Below, piece by piece: positions 1-6,337 of a DNA stretch of 8,180 nt. Location of the stretch: positions 1 to 8,180 of the forward strand of contig JAJFJI010000015.1 of assembly GCA_021774205.1 (NCBI GenBank), given 5' to 3'. Position 1 is the first letter of the stretch; each line of letters starts with the position of its first letter. The position numbers and the translations under genes were made by a program. Below the pieces are notes generated by a model. It saw nothing but the letters and a program-made list of their open reading frames with translations. It did not search any database and was not told the DNA's origin. This DNA is from Nitrosomonas sp. (GTDB taxonomy: Bacteria > Pseudomonadota > Gammaproteobacteria > Burkholderiales > Nitrosomonadaceae).

Positions 1-306
1 GACATAGTCGTGAAACTCTACCTGTAGATCGGCACGACCGGGACGAATGCTGGTTTCAATGCGGTAGAGGTGTTCGACTTCCTGAATGCGTTTCTCCAAT
101 CGATCTACCACCTGATCTTGTATCTCCTCCGCGGTAGCGCCTGGCCAGACTACCGATACCACCATAATGCGTACCGTGAAGGCGGGATCTTCAGCACGGC
201 CAAGCGAAAGAAAGGCATAGATGCCTGCAATCACTGAAAACAGGATAAAAAACAGGGTGACTGAGCGCTCACGTACGGCAAGCGCGGAAAGATTAGGAAA
301 GCTCAC
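1..306 (-). CDS. RND-family efflux transporter, N-terminal 102 codons (partial, runs off the window)
   Basis: This is the start of a proton-driven inner-membrane efflux pump subunit of the AcrB/HAE1 type, which works with the adaptor encoded immediately upstream and an outer-membrane channel not seen here. Reading the minus strand from 306 gives a protein beginning (M)SFPNLSALAVRERSVTLF. Residues about 16-35 form the first membrane helix, followed by SLGRAEDP and the first periplasmic beta-alpha unit, with WPGATAEEIQDQVVDRLE and RPGRADLQVEF, all typical of RND porter domains. The start is taken as GTG at 306-304 because it overlaps the adaptor stop as GTGA and places the helix at the usual distance from the N-terminus; the overlap suggests translational coupling. 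About 90% of the protein lies outside the window, so substrate specificity cannot be read. The family assignment is secure. Confidence 0.93.
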   Translation of the reverse strand, partial: MSFPNLSALAVRERSVTLFFILFSVIAGIYAFLSLGRAEDPAFTVRIMVVSVVWPGATAEEIQDQVVDRLEKRIQEVEHLYRIETSIRPGRADLQVEFHDYV

Positions 307-1361
307 CGCGTCAGCGCCTGTACAGCCATACCTGGTTTGAGTTGATTGACGCCCAGTGCAATGATGCGGCTACCTTCCGGCAGATCAGCGGCGACCCATG
401 CATGCTCGGTATCTAGCGCAATGATCTGTGCGGGTACTGGCTGTGCCTGTTGGTCGAGTAGCTGCCAAATTCGTGCTCCCTCACCTCGCTCATCCAGTGC
501 ACCGAGCGGGACTTTCAATGTTTTGTCAGCACCGACATCTTTCACAAAACGCGTTCGCACCACTTCCCCCAATGACAAATCATGATTGTCTTCCGTGATG
601 CGGTAGCGAGCGCGCCATGTGCGGCTAGCAGTGTCCGCTGCACCAGCGAATTCGCGTAGTTTCAGGGCAAGCAAGCTACCATCAGCGAGACGCACAGTGC
701 CTGCTTCGCGTGGTTTGATGTCTTCAGGAAAAAATACTTCAACCTCTCGCTCGCCATCTTGAGCCAACACCGCAATCGCTTGCCCAAAGGCAACAACCTG
801 ACTGGGTTCGCCGCTCACCTCAATCAATATACCCGGTGCTTCGGCACGCAAGTTGGCATAACCCAAGGCATTACGCGCTTGTCGCAATTGTGCTTGCGCT
901 GCATTGAGCCGGGTTCTAGCCTCTCGTTCGGCCAGCTCGGTGCGTTCGAGAGCTTGTCGACTGATAAAGTTTTCAATCAATAACTTTCTATCACGCCCGA
1001 CATCAGCTGTCGCTGTGGCCAACGCTGCCTGTGCGGCTGCATGCTCAGCTTTGGTGGCATGGATGGATTGTTTCAGGTCACGTGTATCCAACTCAAACAG
1101 TACTTGACCCTTTGCCACATGTTGTCCTGCATTGATATGCCGTGTCTCAATGCGCCCGTCAAGTTGGAAAGCTACCGGTGTTTCAAAGCGAGCACGCACA
1201 ATCCCTGAAAGCTCCCGCACAGACTGACTATCCATACTAGCCTGAACCGTTTTAACCCGGGGAACAGGCGCTTGGGTTAGATCATTTTCTCCGCTACCAG
1301 AGCAGGCTGCGAGCCAGAATATTGCGCATGCGAAAACGAGCGGAGTAAAAATCTTCATCAT
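303..1361 (-). CDS. RND efflux periplasmic adaptor (membrane fusion protein), lipoprotein, 352 aa
   Basis: This adaptor bridges the RND pump encoded directly downstream to an outer-membrane channel. The N-terminus is a lipoprotein signal with a hydrophobic stretch (residues 7-19) and lipobox L17-A-A-C20 followed by Ser21. The order of parts fits the HlyD/AcrA family: a first biotinyl/lipoyl half at about 55-97 (AGQHVAKGQVLFELD), an Ala/Gln/Arg-rich alpha-hairpin at about 98-168, the second lipoyl half at about 170-200 (ANLRAEAPGILIEV), a beta-barrel at about 205-275, and a membrane-proximal domain to the end (VPLGALDERG, then LKPGMAV). Two ATGs sit in tandem at the start; the first has a weak GGAA Shine-Dalgarno about 9 bases upstream and is preferred. 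The length is near the low end for the family. The palindrome at 1376-1408, just upstream, suggests local repression. No regulator gene is visible in the window. Confidence 0.94.
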   Translation of the reverse strand: MMKIFTPLVFACAIFWLAACSGSGENDLTQAPVPRVKTVQASMDSQSVRELSGIVRARFETPVAFQLDGRIETRHINAGQHVAKGQVLFELDTRDLKQSIHATKAEHAAAQAALATATADVGRDRKLLIENFISRQALERTELAEREARTRLNAAQAQLRQARNALGYANLRAEAPGILIEVSGEPSQVVAFGQAIAVLAQDGEREVEVFFPEDIKPREAGTVRLADGSLLALKLREFAGAADTASRTWRARYRITEDNHDLSLGEVVRTRFVKDVGADKTLKVPLGALDERGEGARIWQLLDQQAQPVPAQIIALDTEHAWVAADLPEGSRIIALGVNQLKPGMAVQALTR

Positions 1362-1375
1362 GTCTTGAATATTCC

Positions 1376-1408
1376 GTACGATTCGTTGTGTTAATTTACG
1401 TATCGTAC
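1376..1408. promoter_or_regulatory. 33-bp imperfect palindrome, candidate operator of the efflux operon
   Basis: The plus strand shows GTACGATTCGT (1376-1386), an 11-base centre, then ACGTATCGTAC (1398-1408). The arms are complementary at 10 of 11 positions. The site ends 15 bases upstream of the adaptor ATG, where it would cover the promoter or ribosome-loading region. Adaptor-RND operons are often controlled by a TetR- or MarR-type repressor binding a palindrome at this place. That family knowledge is the basis for calling it an operator; no regulator is seen here, so the binding protein is unknown. Confidence 0.55.
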
Positions 1409-1660
1409 CTTAGGCGAGCTGCAAAGACCATGAAACCTTCAAACACACCAACGACGCCAAACACCACTGACGCCAGTTCCACCATTACGCAAGCACCCGA
1501 TAAGTATAATCGCGCCAATACTTCATATCTCTTTCCGTTTTTTTCTATTAACAAGTTTGTATATGCAGAGTGATCGTGTATTGTTTGAACATCATTTTGT
1601 CCCGTACAGTAAGTTTTGCGCAATGCTATACAGTTTTTAATAGCAGCGAAAATCACGAAC
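1409..1660. other. Intergenic region between the divergent efflux and potassium-channel genes
   Basis: Together with the palindrome, this makes a gap of about 300 bases without a convincing gene. It holds an open frame on the minus strand (1662 down to 1396, 88 codons) whose last 30 residues are hydrophobic (from VMVELASVV onward). The frame has no visible ribosome site and its stop lies inside the palindrome. A plus-strand frame of 61 codons starting with GTG overlaps it. Neither resembles a family I recognise. A perfect TATAAT sits at 1505-1510 on the plus strand but has no good -35 at proper spacing. Confidence 0.4.
1624..1632 (+). promoter_or_regulatory. Possible extended -10 promoter element for the potassium-channel gene
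   Basis: The bases TGCTATACA form a TGn-extended -10 element (TATACA against TATAAT). No clear -35 hexamer lies 16-18 bases upstream, which is tolerated by extended -10 promoters. Transcription would begin near 1639, about 20 bases before the ATG at 1661. That placement agrees with ATG 1661 as the start rather than the in-frame TTG at 1616, which would lie upstream of the transcript. Confidence 0.35.
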
Positions 1661-2761
1661 ATGATACAAAGCCGTTTAATTCGCTCATACTGGAAACGCA
1701 GACTTTATTTAAGGTACTCTCCTTTTTATGAAAAACGTTTTCTATTCAGGCTGATTAAAACTACAGTATTGCTTGTTGCGCTGATTCTTATTCATACCGC
1801 AGGGATGATGGCGTTGGAGAAAATGTCTATTGGTAATGCCCTGTGGTTATCCATTACAACGGTCACCACGGTCGGTTACGGTGATTATTCCGCCGCCACA
1901 TGGCAAGGAAGAGTTGTTACGGCTGTTTTTCTTTACATTTTTGCGATTACATTGCTGGCGCAGCTTGCCGCAGAGTTTTTTGACTATCGAACACTGATTC
2001 GCAATAGAAAGATAAAAGGTTTATGGAGATGGGAAGATATGAAAAACCACCTATTAATAATCAATACGCCGAACGACAACACCGAACAATATTTGTTGCA
2101 TTTAATCGAACAAATAAGGTCGACGCCAGAACTTGAAGCAATTCCCATACAGATTCTGACCAGAAAATATGAAAAAGGATTGCCCGACTCCATCTCCAGC
2201 AAAGGGGTTGTCCACCATCGCGGCGTTGCCGAGAACAATGACAACTTACAGGCGGCAAATGTCGCCACCGCTAAGTTTATAATCCTCATCGCCACAGATG
2301 CTACTGACCCCATCTCTGACAGCCTGACATTCGATGTATTAAGCCGAATCCGCGATATCGGCACCAACGCGACAATTATCGTCGAAGTATCTCAAGACAT
2401 TAACCGTGAACGCATGAAAAAATTGGGTGCTGACGTTGTTATTCGTCCGGTTAGAGCCTACCCCGAACTGCTGGTTCGCTCGCTGGTTGCAACTGGCACG
2501 GAAGAAGTACTGGAAAACCTTTTTATACATGAGGACGATCACATGATACGTCTGGATTTTTTCTTCAATGAAAAAGTCTGGGCTGACATCGTTTGCCGTT
2601 TTGTTACAGCTGACGCAGGAATTCCAATGGCTTATATCAATGAAACCGGCGTCCATGTTAATCCACCGCCCAATATTACTTGTAGCGGAACCGGGATTAT
2701 CTTATTAATTAAAGCAACTCAGCATGTCACCGTCAAAGACGCAGAAAATTGCCTGTTATAA
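1661..2761 (+). CDS. Two-TM potassium channel with C-terminal RCK domain, 366 aa
   Basis: This is an inner-membrane potassium channel subunit, expected to work as a tetramer gated by a cytoplasmic RCK ring. After a basic N-terminus (about 1-31), a first helix spans about 32-52. The pore helix and selectivity filter T69-T-V-G-Y-G-D75 follow, and a second helix spans about 85-106. A TrkA-N/RCK domain runs from about 127 to 275, followed by a TrkA-C-like lobe to the end. Later RCK features are kept, including a hydrophobic strand FIILIATD, then SDSLTFDVL, then KKLGADVVIRP. The first beta-alpha turn reads LLIINTPNDN, with no Gly-rich dinucleotide loop. ATG 1661 is chosen over an in-frame TTG at 1616, which would add 15 residues; neither has a strong ribosome site. 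The gene is transcribed away from the efflux operon and appears monocistronic. No ligand can be read from sequence. Confidence 0.9.
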   Translation: MIQSRLIRSYWKRRLYLRYSPFYEKRFLFRLIKTTVLLVALILIHTAGMMALEKMSIGNALWLSITTVTTVGYGDYSAATWQGRVVTAVFLYIFAITLLAQLAAEFFDYRTLIRNRKIKGLWRWEDMKNHLLIINTPNDNTEQYLLHLIEQIRSTPELEAIPIQILTRKYEKGLPDSISSKGVVHHRGVAENNDNLQAANVATAKFIILIATDATDPISDSLTFDVLSRIRDIGTNATIIVEVSQDINRERMKKLGADVVIRPVRAYPELLVRSLVATGTEEVLENLFIHEDDHMIRLDFFFNEKVWADIVCRFVTADAGIPMAYINETGVHVNPPPNITCSGTGIILLIKATQHVTVKDAENCLL

Positions 2762-2904
2762 CGTTCTGAATATTGAATACGATTTGATGAGATGCAAGCT
2801 TGAATCGGTCAGCATAAAGATTTCTTAAACAACACGGTTGAAGGTTAAGGCAGCATAGAAATTTATCGGTAAAGTAAGATACAAATTGGTCGATAAGATT
2901 TGTT
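2762..2904. other. Short AT-rich intergenic region before the glycine-zipper-like gene
   Basis: The region has no hairpin plus T-tract, so I see no intrinsic terminator for the channel gene. A weak promoter-like pair, TTGAAG (2838-2843) and ATTTAT (2861-2866) at 17-base spacing, could serve the downstream gene. Just upstream of ATG 2905 there is no clear Shine-Dalgarno. Confidence 0.3.
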
Positions 2905-3555
2905 ATGCCCCAAGAAAAAGATAAAATTTGTCTAGAAATCCGAATTACTATTGTTTCTAAGCTTATTTTTAGTATGATTGTGACCGGCCTAATACCAGGC
3001 ATTTCTGAAAAAAGCGTATTCGGCCAATCAACTTATGTTGAAAATAAGTTTGTTGAACAAAACAGTCCAAATAGGCAAAACCACACAATCACTCCAAGAC
3101 GAAAGCCAGAATTCAATATGCCTATAAGGACTGTCAGTCGTGTTGGCTCAACATTTCCAAGCAGGAATAGCGTAAGTATTAAAAGTACAGACGCAGGAAT
3201 CATTCGCGGATACCAACAACCTTCAGAATGCATGGATTGTGGTATTGTTGATTTTATTGGACCTGGATATGCCGCAGACATTATTGCAGGGGGTATCATT
3301 CGCGGAGTAATTGCAAGCAAGATTTTCAGAGGGGAAGCGCACAAAGACCATCCCACTGACACCAATATGGGCAGGGGCACTTACCCCCCGGATCACCATT
3401 TTAACGGCGGGCGAGCTAACCACCTGATGAACTACGACATCGGCATAACCATGGATGATGGCACCCAGACGATTATTAAACAACAAACCGCGCCACATTT
3501 TCATAGTGGCGATAAGGTAAAGTTGATTGATGGTGTACTAAAGCTTAACAACTAA
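2905..3555 (+). CDS. Exported SlyB/17-kDa-antigen-like protein with CxxCG motif and degenerate glycine zipper, 216 aa
   Basis: This is probably an envelope protein of unknown job. A hydrophobic segment at about 19-33 (LIFSMIVTGLIPGI) after a charged N-terminus suggests a signal peptide or anchor; there is no lipobox. Residues about 41-105 are polar, Asn/Ser/Arg-rich and probably disordered. Then come C109-M-D-C112-G-I-V, a short glycine-rich segment at about 119-143 (AADIIAGGIIRGVIASK), a His/Asp-rich stretch at about 144-173, and a C-terminal module at about 177-213 (YDIGITMDDGTQTI, FHSGDKVKLIDGVL). The order CxxCG, glycine zipper, YxIxVxxDDG, GDxV is that of betaproteobacterial glycine-zipper 2TM proteins related to SlyB. 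The second half of the zipper is replaced by the polar stretch, so it may not insert in a membrane normally. The start codon has weak support. The assignment by remembered family pattern is moderate. Confidence 0.65.
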   Translation: MPQEKDKICLEIRITIVSKLIFSMIVTGLIPGISEKSVFGQSTYVENKFVEQNSPNRQNHTITPRRKPEFNMPIRTVSRVGSTFPSRNSVSIKSTDAGIIRGYQQPSECMDCGIVDFIGPGYAADIIAGGIIRGVIASKIFRGEAHKDHPTDTNMGRGTYPPDHHFNGGRANHLMNYDIGITMDDGTQTIIKQQTAPHFHSGDKVKLIDGVLKLNN

Positions 3556-3570
3556 GCTCATTGATAATTC

Positions 3571-3602
3571 CGCAAACGTAGCTTAGTTAGGCTATGTTTG
3601 CG
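3571..3602. terminator. Hairpin between convergent genes, possible bidirectional terminator
   Basis: CGCAAACGTAGC (3571-3582) pairs with GCTATGTTTGCG (3591-3602) around an 8-base loop. On the plus strand the only irregularity is one G-U pair; on the minus strand it becomes an A-C mismatch. AATT on each side can extend the stem. It lies 15 bases past the stop of the glycine-zipper-like gene and about 50 bases past the lon stop, the expected position for shared termination. Neither side has a T-tract, so it may act as an RNA-stabilising 3' structure rather than a classical intrinsic terminator. Confidence 0.5.
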
Positions 3603-3654
3603 AAAATTCTGAATGAAGAGCGATTAAAATCCTCTTTATTCTCGAGCACGCTAA

Positions 3655-6069
3655 TTAGTGCTTAATGACACTATCCACTGACTTCTCCTTAGTTGCAGTC
3701 GTTAGTGATGTCGTAGTCACAGAGTCAGCAAGCGTTTTCGGTTTATGCTCTAGAGCCAGTTCAAGAACTTGATCGATCCATTTAACTGGATGGATATTTA
3801 GTTCATTTTTTATATTTCCCGGAATATCCATTAGATCTTTAACGTTTTCTTCTGGAATTAATACATCCTTAATTCCTGCGCGACGTGCCGCCAGCAATTT
3901 CTCCTTAAGACCGCCGATAGGTAATACTTCGCCTCTCAGGGTAATCTCACCTGTCATAGCGACAGATGCTCGCACAGGAATATCCGTCAATACCGACACT
4001 ATTGCCACACAGATCCCAATCCCCGCGCTTGGGCCGTCCTTAGGTGTAGCACCTTCCGGCAAGTGAATATGGATATCATTTTTTTGATAAAAATCCTCTG
4101 CAATCCCCAATACTTGCGAGCGGCTTCTAACGACAGACAATGCAGCCTGAATTGATTCTTGCATAACCTCGCCCAATTTACCCGTCGTAATAGTCTTACC
4201 TTTGCCGGGCAACACAACGGCTTCAATCGTCAACAACTCTCCACCTACTTCCGTCCAGGCCAAGCCAGATACTTGCCCAACTTGATTCTTTTCTTCAGCA
4301 ATACCATAAGTATAACGACGCACACCCAAGTATTTATCCAAATTGCGCGTGTTGATAGTGATCTTGCCTTTTTTATTACCTTTGAGCAGCAGCGCCTTGA
4401 CCACTTTACGACAAATCTTAGAGATCTCCCTCTCCATGGCACGTACACCAGCCTCTCTTGTGTAATAACGGGCAATATCACGTATCGCAGATTCGGATAT
4501 CGTCAGCTCATCATCCTTGAGACCATGATTCTCCATCTGCTTAGATAACAGATAACGCGTGGAAATATTTAACTTTTCATCTTCGGTATAACCTGCTAAT
4601 CGAATCACTTCCATACGATCCAATAACGCTGGCGGTATATTTAACGTATTGGCAGTGGCGACAAACATAACGTCCGACAAGTCATACTCGACTTCAACAT
4701 AATGATCAACAAACGAGTCATTCTGCTCCGGATCCAACACTTCCAACAATGCAGAAGATGGGTCTCCACGAAAGTCCATGCCCATTTTATCTACTTCATC
4801 AAGTAGAAATAAGGGATTCTTGACACCTACTTTAGCCATATTCTGCAGTATCTTGCCGGACATCGACCCAATGTATGTGCGACGATGACCACGAATCTCT
4901 GCTTCATCACGTACACCACCTAATGACATACGGACAAATTTCCTGTTTGTGGCACGTGCAATGGATTGACCCAATGAAGTCTTACCAACACCTGGTGGCC
5001 CAACCAGACAAAGAATCGGCGCTTTCATCTTGTCGACACGTTGCTGAACCGCCAAATACTCAACGATACGTTCTTTAACTTTCTCCAAGCCATAATGATC
5101 TTTTTCAAGAACCGATTCAGCGGCAATAAGATCTTTACTGATCTTACTTTTCTTTTTCCACGGCAGCGAAATAAGCGTGTCCAGATAATTCCTGACAACC
5201 GTCGCTTCAGCAGACATGGGCGACATTAAACGCAACTTCTTTAGCTCTGCTTGGGCTTTTACTCGTGCCTCTTTAGGCATTTGCGCAGCATTTATCTTTT
5301 TTTCAATCTCCTCCAGGTCAGCGCCCTCTTCACCTTCACCTAGTTCTTTTTGAATTGCCTTAACTTGTTCGTTGAGATAATAATCACGCTGGCTTTTTTC
5401 CATCTGGCGTTTAACTCGCCCGCGAATACGTTTTTCCACCTGGAGAATATCCAATTCGGTTTCTAAAAGTCCTAACAAATGCTCCAAGCGCTTTGTCACA
5501 TCGAATATTTCCAGAACTTCTTGTTTTTGCTCAAGTTTTAGTGGCAAATAGGCGGCAATTGTGTCTGCTAAACGTCCGCCTTCTTCTATTCCACCAAGTG
5601 ATGTAATAATTTCGGGAGGAATTTTTTTGTTAAGTTTGATATATTGATCAAATTGCGTCAAAATCGCGCGACGCATTGCTTCAATTTCCGGGCTTTCATC
5701 AATATCAAGCGAAAGCTCTAACGCTTTTCCAGAAAAATGCGTCTCAGAATCAATTAACTCCAGTATACGCGCACGATGATTACCTTCCACTAAGACCTTA
5801 ACTGTTCCATCTGGCAGCTTGAGCATCTGTAAAAGGCTAGCGACGCTCCCTATATCGTAAAGATCACCGGGAGAAGGTTCATCCTTGGCAGCAGATTTTT
5901 GTGCGACAAGTAAAATGCTTTTACTTGACTCCATAGCCAGCTCCAATGCCTTGATGGATTTTGGCCGCCCCACGAACAATGGGATCACCATGTGAGGAAA
6001 TACCACCACATCGCGTAATGGCAACAATGGCAATAACAGATGTTCGGAATCCTTAACTTGAGTAATCAT
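3655..6069 (-). CDS. lon: ATP-dependent protease Lon (LonA), 804 aa
   Basis: Lon is the cytosolic hexameric AAA+ serine protease that degrades misfolded and regulatory proteins. The N-terminal substrate-binding domain covers about 11-205 (LPLRDVVVFPHMVIPLFVGR), followed by a coiled-coil/helical part to about 305. The AAA+ module shows Walker A G357-PPGVGKT-364, Walker B FLLDE with D424 and E425, sensor-1 N474, the arginine finger R485 and sensor-2 R543. The protease domain has catalytic S681 in KDGPSAG and K724 in GGLKEK, 43 residues apart as in E. coli Lon. All key residues are present, so it should be active. It is about 20 residues longer than E. coli Lon (784) because of a Ser/Thr/Lys-rich tail after about 773. 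The start matches the family N-terminus, yet no Shine-Dalgarno is visible in the AT-rich leader. A candidate heat-shock promoter lies 40-65 bases upstream. Confidence 0.98.
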   Translation of the reverse strand: MITQVKDSEHLLLPLLPLRDVVVFPHMVIPLFVGRPKSIKALELAMESSKSILLVAQKSAAKDEPSPGDLYDIGSVASLLQMLKLPDGTVKVLVEGNHRARILELIDSETHFSGKALELSLDIDESPEIEAMRRAILTQFDQYIKLNKKIPPEIITSLGGIEEGGRLADTIAAYLPLKLEQKQEVLEIFDVTKRLEHLLGLLETELDILQVEKRIRGRVKRQMEKSQRDYYLNEQVKAIQKELGEGEEGADLEEIEKKINAAQMPKEARVKAQAELKKLRLMSPMSAEATVVRNYLDTLISLPWKKKSKISKDLIAAESVLEKDHYGLEKVKERIVEYLAVQQRVDKMKAPILCLVGPPGVGKTSLGQSIARATNRKFVRMSLGGVRDEAEIRGHRRTYIGSMSGKILQNMAKVGVKNPLFLLDEVDKMGMDFRGDPSSALLEVLDPEQNDSFVDHYVEVEYDLSDVMFVATANTLNIPPALLDRMEVIRLAGYTEDEKLNISTRYLLSKQMENHGLKDDELTISESAIRDIARYYTREAGVRAMEREISKICRKVVKALLLKGNKKGKITINTRNLDKYLGVRRYTYGIAEEKNQVGQVSGLAWTEVGGELLTIEAVVLPGKGKTITTGKLGEVMQESIQAALSVVRSRSQVLGIAEDFYQKNDIHIHLPEGATPKDGPSAGIGICVAIVSVLTDIPVRASVAMTGEITLRGEVLPIGGLKEKLLAARRAGIKDVLIPEENVKDLMDIPGNIKNELNIHPVKWIDQVLELALEHKPKTLADSVTTTSLTTATKEKSVDSVIKH

Positions 6070-6107
6070 AAATTAGTTAAAAATATAAAAATATTGATCT
6101 TAAGATG

Positions 6108-6133
6108 ATAAGGGCAGTTTAGAGAAATTCAAG
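6108..6133 (-). promoter_or_regulatory. Candidate sigma-32 (heat-shock) promoter of lon
   Basis: On the minus strand, CTTGAAT (6133-6127) is followed after 11 bases by GCCCTTAT (6115-6108). This resembles the RpoH consensus CTTGAAA, 11-16 bases, CCCCATNT, with one mismatch in the -35 and two in the -10. Transcription would begin near 6100, giving a leader of about 30 bases. lon is a classic heat-shock gene, which raises the prior. The match is by eye and not exact. Confidence 0.45.
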
Positions 6134-6337
6134 ATAACGCATTCAACAGTATAACCTGCAAATTTTCACGCAAAAAGAAATTAATAAAAATCACACCCGT
6201 TCATTATCATCAAGTCTATTCTAGCGCAACAAAGGGTCTATCCTTAAATCCAAGACAATTATCAGCTTGGGTTTTTCAGCGTTGCACGACATTTAATTTT
6301 TCTCGCAGAGAAATTCGCCAAATATTTGTTATCGGAA
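6134..6337. other. Intergenic region between the pseudokinase gene and lon
   Basis: Apart from the candidate lon promoter, the 268-base gap between the two genes is AT-rich and has no credible open frame. Two weak hairpins lie just past the pseudokinase stop: TTTCTC/GAGAAA around GCA (6299-6313), and CCAAG/CTTGG (6250-6254 with 6266-6270). Neither is followed by a T-tract in the direction of the minus-strand gene, so termination of the upstream gene before lon is uncertain. Confidence 0.35.

Noticed and set aside
1616..1660. TTG start giving a 15-residue longer potassium channel
   Set aside because: There is no ribosome site and the likely -10 element at 1624-1632 lies inside this extension, so ATG 1661 is preferred.
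1984..2656. Minus-strand open frames opposite the potassium channel
   Set aside because: They overlap the RCK-coding region antisense and show no domain or start signals.
2733..3002. 89-codon minus-strand frame across the gap before the glycine-zipper-like gene
   Set aside because: It is antisense to both neighbouring genes, and its composition (rich in Ile, Leu, Cys and Phe) looks like a chance AT-rich frame.
4159..4548. 129-codon plus-strand open frame inside lon
   Set aside because: It lies antisense to the conserved lon coding sequence, has no ribosome site and gives no recognisable protein.
6250..6276. CCAAG/CTTGG hairpin followed by GTTTTT on the plus strand as an intrinsic terminator
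   Set aside because: The T-tract faces the plus strand, where no gene ends; the stem is only 5 bp with an 11-base loop.
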